A stretch of DNA of 64,000 bases, from NCBI GenBank assembly GCA_963691815.1, contig OY829657.1:28855243-28919242 (forward strand). Direction: 5' to 3'. Each line of letters starts with the position of its first letter. Positions within the stretch are counted from its first letter, which is position 1. Both the position numbers and the translations under genes were made by a program. Positions 39,127-49,312 of this stretch are shown in pieces. The notes below the pieces were generated by a model. That model ran no database searches and was not told the origin of the DNA. It was given only the letters and a program-made list of their open reading frames with translations. Source of the DNA: Echiichthys vipera (Eukaryota; Chordata; Actinopteri; Perciformes; Trachinidae).

Positions 39127-39131
39127 TTTTG
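39127..39131. repeat. Right 5-bp duplication of solo LTR
   Basis: ATGTG directly after the ACA end. Confidence 0.75.
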
Positions 39132-42100
39132 AATTGAAATGTACGTTTTGTGCTTCCCCCATTTAAACTATTTTCCAATAAAATAAACGTATGTTCCTCT
39201 TTCTAAGTTAATTTAGCTTGAATAAGATGCAAAAAAAGCTTCAACTTTGTGTTGCTATTCTGATTTTCCTCATGTCCTTGGCTGTAGACGTCTTTCATCC
39301 TATCATAAAACGTTTTTAAACTCATGATAGGATGAAAGACTTCAGGAAATCAGAATAGCCTTTTACCCTGATCATTATTTCTAACTTTAAGGACCAGGTG
39401 CACCCCCCTCCCCCACCCTTGGGAAAATCCATAAAGTGGTATGATCAACTTAAGAGACATGAAGAGCTAGCTTCGCAGCTGGAGCCACGTCAAGGATCAT
39501 TTCCATTTCTCAATGACTAATTTGAATTTAATAACTTAATTCAAAACCTAATTAATTTAGATACAGTTTTGATGGTGGCCTACTACTAATACACATGTTG
39601 TTAATTAGATGTAGCCTCATGTAATGATTCCCCCTCCTGCCTTAACGTAATTAAAACAGAAGATCTCATGCCACGTGAACTAATGTTTGTACAACCCAGA
39701 ACAGAGAGTGGCTTGACAGTTGACAAGGAAATGTGATTTGTCATTGGAGGGTGGAGAGCTGACATTTACAGTGTTGAGGTAGATGTCATGTCATTATGTA
39801 CTGATGGTGTGGCTTCTTTCTACAGGTATATACTTACAACTTCATCACAACTGAGCAAACTCCATTTGCTGATGAAGACCATGAGAGGCAAGCTGTGGTG
39901 ATTTTAGAGTCTGTTGGGGCCCGAGTCCCCTCCAAGAAGCATTCCAATAATATGGCTTCCTCCAATATGTTATAAATAATGTGACACCAAAAAAAGAATT
40001 ACCAAATATAATTATACATTAACTTTACCATATGATACCATATTATATTTGGTATTCTATTATCTATTATACTAAGTCATACTGCTCACCACAGGTCGTG
40101 GGATATTGGGGTATCACAGCTAAGGGGCGCCGGTCGGCCCATCCTGAAGCAAGTATGGCAATATTAAAGTGATGGACAGATTCCAATTTAAACTGTTTCT
40201 ACTAACAAAAATCATCCATAAAGCATTGTTCATACAAAGAAATAGGCCCTCCTGGCTGGCAGTTGCTACGTAACGTACTTTCTTGCCTTGTTAGCTTATC
40301 CTAGCCTAGCCTACAGGTTAAGTCTTATCCTGGCAGTCAACCAAACCACTTAATAATCAATCAATCAAGTTTATTTGTCATATGTAATCATATAAGGAAC
40401 GATAGCAAGTGGCCGCTGCTCAGCGAGATGCTGAACTGGACAACGGCTGAGACGCTTAAGTTTCATTTATCTCTCTCTCATCATTTATACAAAAACAACA
40501 AGACAGGCAACACTAACACCGGACACAATGATGAACGATAAATGCATTACAATTCTCACCATCAATGAAAGGTTATGATAAAGCATGTACTATTATATAT
40601 GGATCAATATGTAATTCACTTTACTTAACACATACAATGATAACTTGTGATAGTGCATGGACTGTTATAGCACACTGTGTCCTTACTACAGCTTAGTGTT
40701 GAGATGTTTTTGGTGAGTAATGTATAATAATGTTTTATAATCAGCCAACCTCTAGTTTATAACTAGTCAAGAACTTCCATAAGACAATTACAAATAATTT
40801 TAAGTCACATCTATCATGTTCTATCACTGTAGACATAGCGTATCAGAAAGCATTATGAGTGTGTTTATGAGTGTAGTCATGAAACGTTATGAATGCATTA
40901 TAATTCACTAGGATCGTCCTCATAATGCACTGTAGATATGGTCGTCACAGAGTTACTGATCAATTTCTACCACAAATAAAGTTTTTGGCAAGGCATGAAT
41001 TTGTGATATACTATCGCTCTACAAAAAAATGAGTGCCAGGAAGAATGACATATTATTTTCACAACCAATTAAAAGTTGAAGAACTCCATTATAAAGATTC
41101 TACTGTCTGTATCCAAGCAAAGCAGCTGAAATATTAGTTATTAATTGATATCCATTGAGCGTTGCATTAATTTGTGCAGAAGGTAAAACAAAGCATATGG
41201 CTGTAAATAACAATGCATTCTGGTCCTGTTCCAAATCATCATGCAAGCGAACACAGCCTCAGATTTATAAAAAGAGTCATGTGTGACAGTGTTACAGTGT
41301 GTCAATAGCACACAGACCAGGTCCCGCTCATCTGCTCCTACTGCGATACTGTACTGTGACATTTTTGGCTTTGGCTATCAGTGGAGTTTCACTCAATATT
41401 AATCTGTGCTTTTCTTTGCAGAACACTGCAGATCAGCCTTATGAACCACTTGAGAATGAATTCATTCACTCTGTTCAACCCGTAAAAACTGTTCTAGAAC
41501 ATATTCTAGGCTAACGTCCCGACTCCTTAATGCATCAACGTGAGATTGATCAATCAATTTTCTTATAAGAGAATAAACATATCAATCAATATTGAACTAT
41601 CCTTTTAAGAATTAACTGAGCAACTGAGCATTCAAGAGCCAGCAGAACCTCAGCATGTTAAAGAAGCTTAACTGTGTTCATAGTAAGCTATTGCAAACCA
41701 AATCACATCGGAAGCAAGAAGCAGCACTGGACATCAGCCCTGCTACTTGCTCTACCCCTCTCTGTGGTCTTGTGGGTCTACAGCCTATAAGAGGGTTATT
41801 AGAGCCTTGCAATGGGGGAATAAGCAGGACAGGAAGACAGGGCCAGAATTCAACTCTTAACACATAGGTACAGCAGTGATGGAGGGTTGTTCCATCTTGT
41901 TCAGACTGAAATCACTCAACAAATATCAGATGGATTGCAATGGAAGTTTGTACAAACATTCAAGAGGCTGAATCCCAGTGGCTTTGGTGAGCTGACTTTT
42001 AATAAGATATAATCTGTACATTTTCCATCTATTTGATTGTTTGTTAAGTGCCTCTCTATAGCTCAGAGCGAGTTAAAAAAATGGAGATTGAACATATGAC

Positions 42101-43008
42101 CCACTAATGAAAGCACTTGTTGCCTTTGTGCTGAGTATTCCCTTATCTGTGTCCTTGGAGACATTTACTCTCTAGATGTAAATAAGCCTCCATGTTCATG
42201 TGTCAGCTGACAGTGGTTGGTTTGTAGGTGGAGCTTGTCACTAACGTTTATGCTGCGTTTACTTCTAATCTGAAACTGTCAAATTCCAACTTATGAGTCA
42301 GGCTTGTAGTAAGGGTAGAAGTTTAATAAGAACATGTGTGTGTATGGATTTAAGAGGGCAACATATAGGGGATGGACCGGAAGCCGAGAGGTGAATGTAT
42401 GTCATGTCAAGTTTATAAAAGAGCAAAAAAAAGGTCAACACACATAGTGACCGTGAACGTGACAAACGGGCTCACCTGCAGTTACATCTTACTGCCACAG
42501 AGACCGCTAGAAACAACATACCTCAAATCTTATGGATTATGACTTTAACCTTCAATCATCAAATCAAATTTCAATTTGTCCGTTTTTTTTTGTTCCTAAC
42601 CATTACCATTAGCAAACCAAAATCACTTTCATTAGAACTAATGAGCATGCTAACACAATGTCTTAACATAATGTTCTAGTGGTAGTAGCACGCTAGCAGA
42701 GCAGCAACAGCTTCAGTTTTCCATTTGTGTCTACATAGGATGCATTCAGGCACAGCACTGGGTGTAAGTCACCCTTGTGTCTGCAGTGTTTAGATCTCAG
42801 TACACAAATCACTGTTGTTGCGTGCATGAAATGGAGGAAAATAGACTTCAGATTGCTACTCAGTCAGACATGCACGAAAGAGGCGAGTGAAAAATATTTT
42901 ATTTGTCATGTGTAGAAAACATTTTAAACAAAGTAGGCATTGAATTGCCTTGTTGTTGAAGGGATATATACAAATGGACGTGCCTTTACTTCCCTAAACA
43001 TGTCAGAT
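39132..43008. other. Intergenic stretch with one hairpin
   Basis: Apart from the inverted repeat at 39254-39359 no structure is clear. Near 40350 an AATCAATCAATCAAGTTTAT stretch may be a reversed LINE tail. No domain-bearing frame over almost 4 kb. Confidence 0.5.
39254..39359. repeat. Two-part inverted repeat (foldback)
   Basis: Inner arms GTCTTTCATCCTATCAT (39290-39306) and ATGATAGGATGAAAGAC (39324-39340) are perfectly complementary around a 17-nt loop. Outer arms GCTATTCTGATTTTCCT (39254-39270) and AGGAAATCAGAATAGC (39344-39359) also pair, with a 19-nt one-sided insertion on the left. Confidence 0.9.
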
Positions 43009-43310
43009 GTGTTGCATAGACTATATAAAAAATGGACGTAGCATACCCGTCGGGGTCCGTTCTCTCATCTTGATCAAATCGTCCTCGCCTACGGGAGTCT
43101 CCATTCTGTCAGACTTTGACTCCTCCTCATTTCCTCTTACCAAAAAAGGGCATGTATGTGACGTTGTGGGGAGGGAGATTCGTCTATCTTGCTGACGAAT
43201 ACCACCGAGGAGAAGTGAAGGCCAGAGGCTAGCTGTCACTCAAGAGGCCACGCCCCAATTATTCATGAACATTAACCTCTCATAAAAAAAAACCTAGCCT
43301 GGTCCGTTAT
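43009..43310 (+). repeat. Dispersed repeat family 2, copy 1
   Basis: Shares ordered blocks with 43955-44195: CAAATCGTCCTCGCCTAC, GAGTCTCCAT, AAAAAAGGGCATGTATGTGA, GGGAGATTCGTC, GCTAGCTGTCAC and TAATTATTCAT. It includes GACTATATAAAAAATGGACG at the start, a phrase seen at the ends of common fish MITEs. The open frames inside are not recognisable. Confidence 0.8.
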
Positions 43311-43954
43311 TATTTGTAAGGAAGTTTAGAATAATCATATGTAAAATGTCCAGGGCTATTTAAAAAATGGGAATAATATGTTTCATGAAGTGAGAAAAGA
43401 AATAAAGGATGATATTCCAGAGCATTATTTGCGTCACGTGAGATCCACAAATCAGTCCTTTTTATCTCAGCAGGGTCAAATTTGACTGAAAACAGATGAA
43501 TGTAATAATTTCCCTAATTTAAAAAATGATTATATCTAACAAAATATACCTGTATCTACCTAATTCATTATTGTTGACCATAATGTTTCACAAAACTTTT
43601 TCACAACTTCATCCAAATGGACACACTTGCCAATGTATGCAGTTCTAAAATTCATTTAAACATGTTCTTAAAAACATGTAGACTTGATAATTAATTCAAA
43701 CTGCATCTTAACTGTGTGCTACCAGGATAGTCCTGTATCAGTATAGCCTATCCACAACTACTACTATTTGCTGCCAATTATTTTATAGATAATGTGTGTG
43801 TTTTTTTTCTGGTGATTCATCTGTATTTCATGCTGTCACTGATTCCCGAGTCAGAAAGACTTTGCGGGAGCTCTACTCACAGGTGATAGTTGGTGTAGGA
43901 ATACTGACGCTTCTCCGCAAATAATTTTTCTATTAATACCATCGTTTGCCACAG
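43311..43954. other. Spacer between repeat copies
   Basis: AT-rich. At about 43467-43490 AGGGTCAAATTTGACTG resembles the subterminal palindrome of the piggyBac-like element at 32268-33405 but without other matching sequence. Confidence 0.5.
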
Positions 43955-44195
43955 ACTGTATAAAGTCTGGACAACTTGATCCAATCGTCCTCGCCTACAG
44001 GAGTCTCCATCTTCTCAGACTTTGACCAAAAAAGGGCATGTATGTGACGTTGGGGGGAAGGAGATACGTCCATCTGGCTGACGTTTACCTCCAAGGAAAA
44101 ATTAGGACCAGCAGCTAGCTGTCACACAAGATGTCACATCCCTAATTATTCATAAACTTTAGCCTCGTATAAAATAAAAAGTAGCCTGGTACAAA
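43955..44195 (+). repeat. Dispersed repeat family 2, copy 2
   Basis: Second copy of the 43009-43310 unit in the same orientation, about 0.9 kb downstream, with several small deletions and substitutions. Confidence 0.8.
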
Positions 44196-45217
44196 TAAAT
44201 TCACCCTCCTCAGTGTTGTCATGGAGATAATAAACATACAGACTAGAATGTTGTTGTTTTTTGTCCCATACCTTAAATAGGTTTAATGATGCTGTGAAAA
44301 CAGCCTGTTTAACACGGGGGTCAATGAGAAACTGCTTTATAATGAAACCTGTCCCTTGTGGACACTCAGAGAACTGCAGTTTTTGGCACTTCCTGATTGG
44401 ACCAACCAGGAAGTCGCTATGGTGGGGGCTTGGTATTATCTGTCTGGTCAGCTGACACTTTGGCAAAAAAATAATAGTAAATGTATCATGGCGTAGGATT
44501 TCTCCAGGTGCTTTGGTTTCCTTCCACAGTCCTAACCTGTTTAATGGTTAAAGTTATTGTGGTTAATGCAGGACTCTAAATTTCCCTTAGGTGTGAATGT
44601 GACCGGTCCAGAGGGTATATTCCAGCTCTCTGCGATAAGCCAATCAGTATCAGTATCAGTATCACGGTATGAGGTTGACAATTTGAGAAAAAGTCTGACT
44701 CTGTAACTTCAAGTGGGGAGACAATTTCTGCCATTCACTATAATATGAATGTAGCTGCCCTATAAGTAAGTTTTGCAAAAATCTTAGAAGCTAAGATGTA
44801 AAAGTGTGAGCAACAATCAGATTTTTATGTGTATATGTTGTCAGTGTTCCTGGGTAGAGAAACTGCATCTGGTCTCCTGCTAAAAGTCAGGCTGACCTTT
44901 TTAAAGATGACTGTCTCCCAAAATGCAACCAAGTATTTTGAGTTTCCTAAAAATATCAGTAGAAATGTCAGAACAGTCACCTACTAGATACTATATGGTA
45001 AACAAATTAAATATGTTGCCAGTTGAATGACAGCTACATTCAGTGTAAACAGGGTTTGTTCTGTAGATACTATGGTTAACTTTCGTTTGACTTTCCTTGT
45101 TCAAAACATTGACCAGGAGCAAACACCTTTTCACTTATTAGAAACACACCTGAAACAAATCGTCCATGTATCAAGTAGAGTCTCAAAAATTCAGCAGACT
45201 TCAACTGACTGCTACCA
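44196..45217. other. Intergenic stretch, nothing recognised
   Basis: No recognisable frame; a short TCAGTA repeat lies at 44646-44663. Confidence 0.5.
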
Positions 45218-45740
45218 CACTGAAAAACATTTCAAGTCAGTTAAACTTGCAAATGAAAGTCCACCTGCTGCCTTAAAAACACAAGTTAACTCAACTTGAG
45301 GTTTATCATTGTTTCAACTCAGAAATTAAAGTTTAAAAAGTTGATTGTACTACATTTTCATAGTTGACTCAACTTGGTTTTAGAAGTTGTCAAAGTTGAT
45401 TTAACGTTTTATCACTTGCTGTCTCAACTTAATACTTTGAGTTAAAACAAAAAATCATTACACATTGTCAGTATAAGAAAACTGTTAATCACTTGTTGTT
45501 TCAACTTAATAATGCAAGTTAAAACAAATAAATATTAAACATCACCACTACAAGAACTTTCCTTAGCTAGTTGAACAAACACACATTTTTGCATTATTGT
45601 AACTTACAGGTTTGAGTTTAAATAACCTACTATGTTTATACAACTTCCCATTTGAAGTTAAGAGGATTAAATGTGTTCGAACTTATATGGTAAATGACAG
45701 AACACACAATTCTTGCATTTGTCCAAAAATACATTTATTA
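45218..45740 (-). mobile_element. Putative CACTA-type subterminal region
   Basis: Starting at CACTGAAAAACATTTCAAG, this AT-rich stretch holds many copies of TCAACTT or its reverse complement AAGTTGA, plus variants such as GAGTTAAAAC and GCAAGTTAAAAC, in both orientations. CACTG/CACTA ends followed by dense short-motif arrays are characteristic of CACTA (EnSpm) transposons, and this sequence resembles abundant fish non-autonomous elements with CACTG ends. It lies just downstream of two minus-strand genes, one of which encodes a CACTA-type transposase, so it may be their element's 3' end. Confidence 0.55.
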
Positions 45741-45751
45741 TTAAAACATGT

Positions 45752-46463
45752 ACCGTAATTTCCGGACTATAAAGCGCACCTGACTATAAGCCGCACCAGC
45801 TAAATTTAGGGGAAAATACAGATTGCTCCATATATAAGCCGCACCCGACTATAAGCCGCAGGCATTTTGATGTGTAATTACCGTAGTATATAGGGGTTCC
45901 TGCTACCACGGAGGGGATTGTCGGGGCAGAGATGACTGTTTGGGAACGCAAAGCGTCCCATTTATTAACAATATATCTTTCAATCATTCAATCAAACGTT
46001 CACATCTTTGACATGGCGAACAGCATTCGTGCAGAGTACAAATAATACAACGGTGCAAAGTAATACAAAGTGCTCGCCTGTAACACGGCAGTAAAAGTGC
46101 AGTCCCGCGGCCGTTTACGTTATCAAAATAACCAACCAGGTACGTGCAGCAGCTCTATTTCCTTCTTTGACAGCCAGATTGATTGCCTTTAACTTAAAAG
46201 CAGCATCATATGCACTTCTCCGTTTGTTTTCCATGTTTAGGGTGTTTGCATGAAAACTTCCTTCGCGCAAAATGTCGCTGACGCTCTCCTACTCTTTGTT
46301 TTGCTCTCGTTACCTGGCGCCAGATGTCTGCCTCGGTCTCGCGCATCCTCGGTAGTGCGCGCCCCTGGTTACCGTAAGCCGTAGAAAAGCCGCACCGTTG
46401 AATAAGCCGCAGGGACCAGAACGAGGGAAAAAAGTAGCGGCTTATAGTCCGGAAATTAAGGTA
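45752..46463 (-). mobile_element. pogo/Tigger-like Tc1-mariner MITE
   Basis: The ends CCGTAATTTCCGGACTATAA and the reverse complement of TTATAGTCCGGAAATTAAGG form inverted termini. Subterminal copies of TATAAGCCGCA recur on both arms. TA lies immediately outside both ends, as for Tc1/mariner insertions. Inside is the start of a transposase gene. The element sits between the putative CACTA subterminal region and the SAMD3-like gene. Confidence 0.82.
46115..46234 (-). pseudogene. pogo-like transposase N-terminal remnant, 39 codons
   Basis: From an ATG the frame reads MENKRRSAYDAAFKLKAINL, then AVKEGNRAAAR, and runs into unrelated sequence and a stop. The pattern of a basic start, FKLKAI and an A-x(2)-EGNRAAAR helix is the start of the helix-turn-helix (psq/BrkDBD-like) DNA-binding domain of pogo/Tigger transposases. 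The match is clear despite the short length, and the surrounding TIRs and TA duplication fit the same superfamily. Everything downstream, including the DDE domain, is missing. Confidence 0.8.
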
Positions 46464-46581
46464 TATGAGTTTAAACACTGGGTTTATACATTGTCAACAT
46501 GCCATCCAACTACATGTTTACCAGTGTGAAGTTCAACAAGTGTTTCACAACTTAGATGAGTGTCTCAATTATGTGTGTGTG

Positions 46582-46582
<1 letters not shown>

Positions 46583-46645
<63 letters not shown>
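46583..46645. repeat. (GA)n microsatellite
   Basis: About 31 GA units following a short GT run, just 3' of the SAMD3-like stop codon on the minus strand. Confidence 0.98.
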
Positions 46646-46647
<2 letters not shown>

Positions 46648-46741
46648 ACAATAAGGCAAACGGGTTAATTAAAACGTCAATGAAGAAATACATACACAAA
46701 AAAACATTTATGTTAATTGAACACACTTAAAATCTTTTAGT

Positions 46742-49047
46742 TCACAGGCGATATCGAAGCAGTTTGTTTCTTAGTCCATGGACTCTTGCTGAGCATTGGT
46801 CTGGTTTAATGCTCATGATGACCTTTTGAAGGAACTCAAAGGTGTACCTCATATTTCGTGGGTACTCAAGATTAAGGCAGTAGATGGCTCCCAGTAGCAT
46901 GGCAAAGCCAGTGGGCACATCTCTGATGTCACGTAGTAGGATCTTCTCCTCTGCTACCACAGCCACATGAAAGACTTCCAAAGGAAATGCATCCTGTAGA
47001 GGGCCTCCATGCCCAATCAGCAGTCCAACTTCCATCCCTCCCAATATCACATCGAGGGTTTCGCCATGAGCCTGAAGACATAAAGACATACACATCTTAA
47101 CTTACCATTCTAATAAATAAAGGCTCTGTCTAGTGAGTGAGTGATAAAATAATGGGACTGAAAGGCTGTGGTATCAACCAATGATAAATAAAATAACTCC
47201 TACAAATGTAATAAAACCCAATAATGTCATAACTTGACTAATAATGTAGTAAAATTAAAATAATTCCTGTAGGATCCAATAATGTATTTTCACAAATGGA
47301 ATACTGCCTAACAGTGTTATAGTTTGTGTTTTAAGAATTTAATGTTATATACATTGGATTTGAAATGAAAGAACATTGTGAGGGAAATTATTACATTATT
47401 GGGTCAAGATTCTAAGGATTTCTTCTGTACAAATAATGATTATTGCTTTGGCTATGTTAATACCTCTTATGAACATGATAAGTGAGCCTTAGCCACATTT
47501 AAAATTAATTTAGAAGAGTGTACTATAAAATGTGTGAATATAGTGTCTTACATCACACATCCTGATGGTGTTGGAGGAATCATCTGAAAGGTAGTGCGGG
47601 AGACCAAGTAGGGCAGCTGTTCTTCGGTTTTGGTTTGTGTCCTAAAAAAAACAGGTAATAGTAGGTGAATGTAACACACAAGTTAGAATCCTAATCTTAG
47701 TACTCTTTGGAAATATTTATCCACACTGTACATACCTCCTTTTGAAGACAGTTCAGAATGCTGCTCAGGGCCAACCTCCTGCCTGATGCAGCGGCTGCTT
47801 TGTACAGTTGTAGAAGACTGGGCACAAACTCATCGAGTCCACCCAGAAAAGACTCCAGCAGGTCTTTGGCGACAATTCTTTGGAACTCTGTGATTAACTG
47901 AAGCAGATAGACACAAAAAAAGCAGAGAAACGGGGAATGAGTGGGGGAAAAATAAGAGCAGTACAGAGCTGTAGGAATAGAAAGACAAATAAATAAATAT
48001 TATTGTAACAAAGACAACATGACTACATCAGTGCTCAAATAACAAAATATAGGATATCTATGCTGTACTTGGCAAAGAATTACCTGTTGCTCACAGAACA
48101 ATGCAGGCCATCTGTTCATGACAGCAGAGATGAGCGGTTCATCACCAATTATCTCGTCTTCGCTGTGAGAACGTTGCAGTCATCAATTCATCCAAGACCT
48201 GTAAATCTGGGTCTTTCTTCTGCACCTCTAGAAGCATTGTCTCGCGATCCTTCTCTGATTTAACCGCAGTTTGTCCCTCAGGTGGCTGTGGCAAGTAGTG
48301 GATCTCTCCCTTTTTTGACTTTTTGACTGGCTTGCTCTGTCCTTTTCCTCTTTTTCTTTTATTTACAAGAACTTCAGGGCATCCAGCTGCCATCATCCTC
48401 TGACGATAATTGCCCATCTTGAATACCAAGCTGAATTTCCAGCAATACCATCCTTGACCCGACCCTGGCTCCCTGAGGCAAGGGTGCTTGACAACGAGAG
48501 CTTTGGCTACACTTTCTAGATTGTTTTTGGTTGGATATGGAGTGACTTTGGTTATGCAATCAGCCAGTCTGTCCAGTATTTCACTCTTCACACTCTTTGA
48601 GACGACCATCACAGTTCCGTCATTGGCAAAAGCATCATTTGCTACCCTCAGCTGAAACTCAACATCATGGGAGAAATCTGGAATAACAAATGGATCAGGC
48701 CATTCTGTTAAATCACTACTACTGGGGGGACCAGGACTTGCAGTACTACTACTACAGCTTGTAATACTCTGGGAACTAGGGCTTGCAGTATCTAATGAAG
48801 AGTCAGAAACCAGATCAGGAAACGTGAACAGAACTTTGAGTGTGGCTCGTTCGGTTGGCATGTCCTTCATGTCTGTCAAATTGCAGAGCTCGTTCCCAAA
48901 GTCAGGATCTTCAAACTGTAAAAGGAAGTTCCCTCGGAGGCCCAGAGTGTTGCACAGTACTCTACAGAGCTCATCAACTGATGGGGGAACATCTTGTAGG
49001 GTGACACGTCTTATTTCCTGAGGTGACACAATGACTCGGAGAAGCAT
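46742..49047 (-). CDS. SAMD3-like protein of the teleost multicopy family, four exons, one frame slip
   Basis: The coding part runs from ATG at 49047 to a stop at 46742-46744. Exons are 49068-48084, 47897-47736, 47641-47552 and 47071-46742, each with GT donors and AG acceptors and all joins in phase 0. The product of about 514 residues starts with a ubiquitin/PB1-like fold (residues 1-75: MLLRVIVSPQEIRRVTL, NFLLQFEDPDFGNELCNLTD). It continues with a Ser-rich linker (80-112) and a helical domain with KALVVKHPCLREPG and WKFSLVFKMGNYR (130-220), then a basic cluster (KRKRGKGQSKPVKKSKKGE, 230-248) that could direct it to the nucleus. The C-terminus has FEFLQKVIM and CSARVHGLRNKL. These blocks match teleost proteins annotated as sterile alpha motif domain-containing protein 3-like; I see no SAM domain here. 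An apparent +1 slip lies at about 48156, between SQRR and EIIGDEPLI. Its function is unknown. It lies directly downstream of, and in line with, a transposase-like gene. Confidence 0.82.
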
Positions 49048-49068
49048 CGCTGATGTGGCACCAGTAAC

Positions 49069-49312
49069 TGAAACAGAGAAGAAACAAAAAAACACTAGTA
49101 AAAACTCTTAATCTTAAAGAGGTTGTGAATAAAGAGTTCAAACAGTAGAAGCCAGATGCATGAATCACATACTGCCAACTCAGCTGGAGATGAGGAAGTG
49201 GGGTTGATTACCATATATTTGCCTCCATATACATATATTTCTATCCTGTTATGTGGTCCAAAGAATGAGCGTGTGTTTAAATGTTCCACATTCTCCCCAG
49301 TCAAAGATTACC
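49069..49312 (-). other. Gap between two collinear genes, intron-like
   Basis: The upstream gene's stop codon (49313-49315) is followed by G|GTAAT, a possible donor at 49311-49310. A good acceptor, CTCTGTTTCAG, ends at 49069 just before the SAMD3-like exon. A transcript could therefore remove this segment and join the two genes' exons. Confidence 0.5.

Noticed and set aside
45784..46478. Frames of 67 and 90 codons in the pogo MITE
   Set aside because: They lie in other frames than the recognisable transposase start and contain TIR sequence; no domain.
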